NCBI RefSeq assembly: GCF_003441595.1
Contig: NZ_CP031848.1
Location: 62,001-126,000 of the forward strand
Direction: 5' to 3'
Origin: Marinobacter sp. Arc7-DN-1
GTDB lineage: Bacteria > Pseudomonadota > Gammaproteobacteria > Pseudomonadales > Oleiphilaceae
DNA: 64,000 bases
Positions 62,560 to 64,000 of this stretch are shown piece after piece. The position numbers and the translations under genes were made by a program. Positions within the stretch are counted from its first letter, which is position 1. Every line of letters begins with the position of its first letter. The notes beneath the pieces are model-generated. The model made no database searches, had not been told where the DNA came from, and worked only from the letters and a program-made list of their open reading frames with translations.

Positions 62560-62838
62560 ATGGCTGGGAACGATCGAAGAGAGCATATGCGCACTGCCAT
62601 GAGTGCGAAGGTAAAGCTGGTCCATGGGGAGCTTGGGGGCTTCATATTCTCAACCCGAGATATTTCCGATGGCGGCGTATTTGTCGTCGTCGACACGGAG
62701 CCTTTTGCACCGCGGATCGGCGACAAGGTGACCGTGCAGGTGCAGGGCCTGCCTGTGCCGGCTCCGGTGCTGGAGATGGTGGTGGTGCGCAAAACCAATG
62801 ACGGATACGGCCTTCAGTTTGATCAAAATGGTGACTGA
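62560..62838 (+). CDS. Small PilZ domain protein
   Basis: A 92-residue stand-alone PilZ protein that may bind cyclic di-GMP. The N-terminal NDRREHMRTAMSAKVKL has the RxxxR motif (R6-R7..R11 region), followed by STRDISDGGVFVVV with the D-x-S-x-x-G pattern, then GDKVTVQVQGLPVPAPV. The minimum c-di-GMP binding residues are present. The start is ATG 62560. A DUF3391/HD-GYP phosphodiesterase gene follows about 850 bases downstream, compatible with local c-di-GMP signalling. Confidence 0.88.
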   Translation: MAGNDRREHMRTAMSAKVKLVHGELGGFIFSTRDISDGGVFVVVDTEPFAPRIGDKVTVQVQGLPVPAPVLEMVVVRKTNDGYGLQFDQNGD

Positions 62839-62912
62839 TAGGCGGATTTCCGAGGCCCGTTGTGGATAATGAGCGGGCCAACGAATTTGCTGTCAGGGAA
62901 TGCGCCAGCCAG

Positions 62913-63512
62913 ATGATCTTTTCAGTCTTCTTCAGAGCTTACAAGCCAGTTATCGCAATTCTCATCGCGGCATCCATGCCGGGGTGTGCCAGCTATTATT
63001 CGCATTTTGCGATGTTTCCTGCGGAGAATTCCTCCGGCGAATCCAGACAGGTACGGCTGTCCTGGCAGAGTGCTGAGTATCCTGGCTGGTGGTTTGCCCG
63101 CAACGAGGCTACGTCGGTAAAGGTTGAGACCCAGTGCAGCGACCGGGTCTGGCGTGTGCGGGATGGCGACGATGCGGATGCCGGTTCCTGCAGCACCGGC
63201 ATCCGGGCCTGCGGGGAGAGCGGCATGGACCTCGTTGCCAGGACAGGAAAACCTGCCACGGAATCCACCCGGTGCATGGCGATCAAGGCGGAGGATCCCG
63301 GTGCCCGTATCCCGGATGTTGGCGGAAAACTGGAATTGCTGGTTTCCTGCACGCCGGCCGTTGTTACTGAAGGTTCTGGTGACGAGTCGCGTAACCTGGA
63401 TTACATCCGGGCGTCGTCGGTGCCCTACACCGTCTACGTACGCAAGGCGCCCCGTGGCGCCATGCACGCACGGCCGCCAGAGTTCGACGAAATGGCATGT
63501 GACGCTGAGTGA
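62913..63512 (+). CDS. Putative lipoprotein
   Basis: A 199-residue exported protein I do not recognise. Starting at ATG 62913 gives FRAYKPVIAILIAASMPGCASYYS, a signal with a lipobox-like ASMPGC; the start at 62862 (GTG) would add 17 residues. The mature part holds about eight Cys (QCSDRVW, CSTGIRACGESG, TRCMAI, VSCTPAV, MACDAE), suggesting disulfides. It overlaps the end of the PilZ region by no bases and is on the same strand. Confidence 0.65.
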   Translation: MIFSVFFRAYKPVIAILIAASMPGCASYYSHFAMFPAENSSGESRQVRLSWQSAEYPGWWFARNEATSVKVETQCSDRVWRVRDGDDADAGSCSTGIRACGESGMDLVARTGKPATESTRCMAIKAEDPGARIPDVGGKLELLVSCTPAVVTEGSGDESRNLDYIRASSVPYTVYVRKAPRGAMHARPPEFDEMACDAE

Positions 63513-63687
63513 CACTTTCTGACGTTGATGTGTGACCATCATCACATTGCTACATTTTGTTTCCTCGTGAACATTATCGTTACGCTTTGTCTCATTTGAG
63601 TTGCCTGGCGATACGATATTGTAATTGTGTCTTCCCGCGGTTCAGTCAGAATGGTAACCATCGACAAGTTGGTTTGTGAGGTGGGCC

Positions 63688-64000
63688 GTGGGTGTCCAAC
63701 AGAAAAAAGTGGCAGTACATGATCTGGAAGTGGGCATGTTCGTGTCTGATCTGGACAGGCCCTGGCACCAGACTCCTTTCCCGATTCAGGGTTTCCATAT
63801 CCGTTCCCAGGATGATATCCGTGCGCTGGTTTCCCACTGCAAGTGGGTAATGGTGGATATTGCAGAAGCCAGGGAATCCAAAGAAGTCAAACTCGGTAAC
63901 AAGCCGGTGTTTGGCAAGAGCTCCAATAGGCGTGGTGGTGGGCGTGAACAACTGCAGTTGCCACCGTTGAGCATCCGGGAGCCGGTTACTTACGATACGG
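63688..64000 (+). CDS. DUF3391/HD-GYP domain phosphodiesterase, N-terminus (cut by window end)
   Basis: Open frame from GTG 63688 (GAGGTGGG upstream) to the window end. The protein begins GVQQKKVAVHDLEVGMFVSDL, then DRPWHQTPFPIQGFHIRSQ and DDIRALVSHCKWVMVDI, the DUF3391 domain found in front of HD-GYP cyclic di-GMP phosphodiesterases. The catalytic HD-GYP part must lie beyond base 64000. Its identity is inferred from this N-domain only. Confidence 0.85.
   Translation, partial: MGVQQKKVAVHDLEVGMFVSDLDRPWHQTPFPIQGFHIRSQDDIRALVSHCKWVMVDIAEARESKEVKLGNKPVFGKSSNRRGGGREQLQLPPLSIREPVTYDT

Overview
The window reads as chromosomal DNA of a marine gammaproteobacterium, most likely Marinobacter or a close relative. 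This is inferred from gene content and moderately high GC; no 16S gene is present. Pointers are the conserved tesA-ybbA-ybbP block, a split B12-dependent ribonucleotide reductase (NrdJa/NrdJb) as in Pseudomonas-type bacteria, class I fructose-bisphosphate aldolase, katG, many acyl-chain enzymes (three hotdog thioesterases, an acyl-CoA ligase, an acyl-ACP-reductase-like protein) and an OsmC-YcaO fusion. About 60 protein genes, one tRNA-Asn, several hairpin terminators and a set of decayed mobile elements are supported.

Layout. 1-9.9 kb: housekeeping genes (23S rRNA methyltransferase RlmKL, an outer-membrane barrel, M18 aminopeptidase, tRNA-Asn, a YheT-like hydrolase, TesA, and the YbbA/YbbP ABC exporter-like pair). 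9.9-16 kb: a periplasmic solute-binding protein, an iron-dependent alcohol dehydrogenase overlapping a small SCP2-like gene, an M48 peptidase lipoprotein with TPR-like repeats, a DUF599 membrane protein and two overlapping hotdog thioesterases. 16-25 kb: HtpG, a DUF2835 protein, KatG, DusC, class I aldolase, and a 691-residue two-domain protein whose C-terminal half looks like cyanobacterial acyl-ACP reductase. 25-29.5 kb: an ECF-type sigma/anti-sigma pair beside a subtilisin-like protease, an outer-membrane barrel and a small Ala/Ser-rich secreted protein, possibly one regulated envelope module. 29.5-36.4 kb: OsmC-YcaO, two cation antiporters, a truncated paralogue, a GNAT enzyme and an HDAC-family deacetylase.

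36.4-50 kb is the accessory part. It holds two near-identical 160-bp palindromic elements about 4.8 kb apart, a DUF2254 remnant, a 657-residue protein with a possible papain-like Cys-His-Asn triad, an internally shortened PRC-barrel protein, a 24-residue single-TM microprotein, a matrixin-like protease, an EptA-type phosphoethanolamine transferase, two unrelated SAM methyltransferases, a decayed RelE/HigB-like toxin, fragments of IS1380-like and IS110-like transposases, the 3' end of a group II intron, and an intact YefM-YoeB toxin-antitoxin pair with its TGTACA operator.

50-64 kb returns to core metabolism: NrdJa/NrdJb with two NrdR boxes upstream, a DUF6160-like secreted protein, a PF04392-type ABC uptake system, an acyl-CoA ligase, a YiiD-type thioesterase, a ferric-iron ABC importer (FbpA/FbpB, Fur-box candidate, no ATPase gene alongside), a small PilZ protein, a putative lipoprotein, and the start of a DUF3391/HD-GYP phosphodiesterase cut by the window edge. 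All calls come from reading motifs and gene order; no database searches were run.
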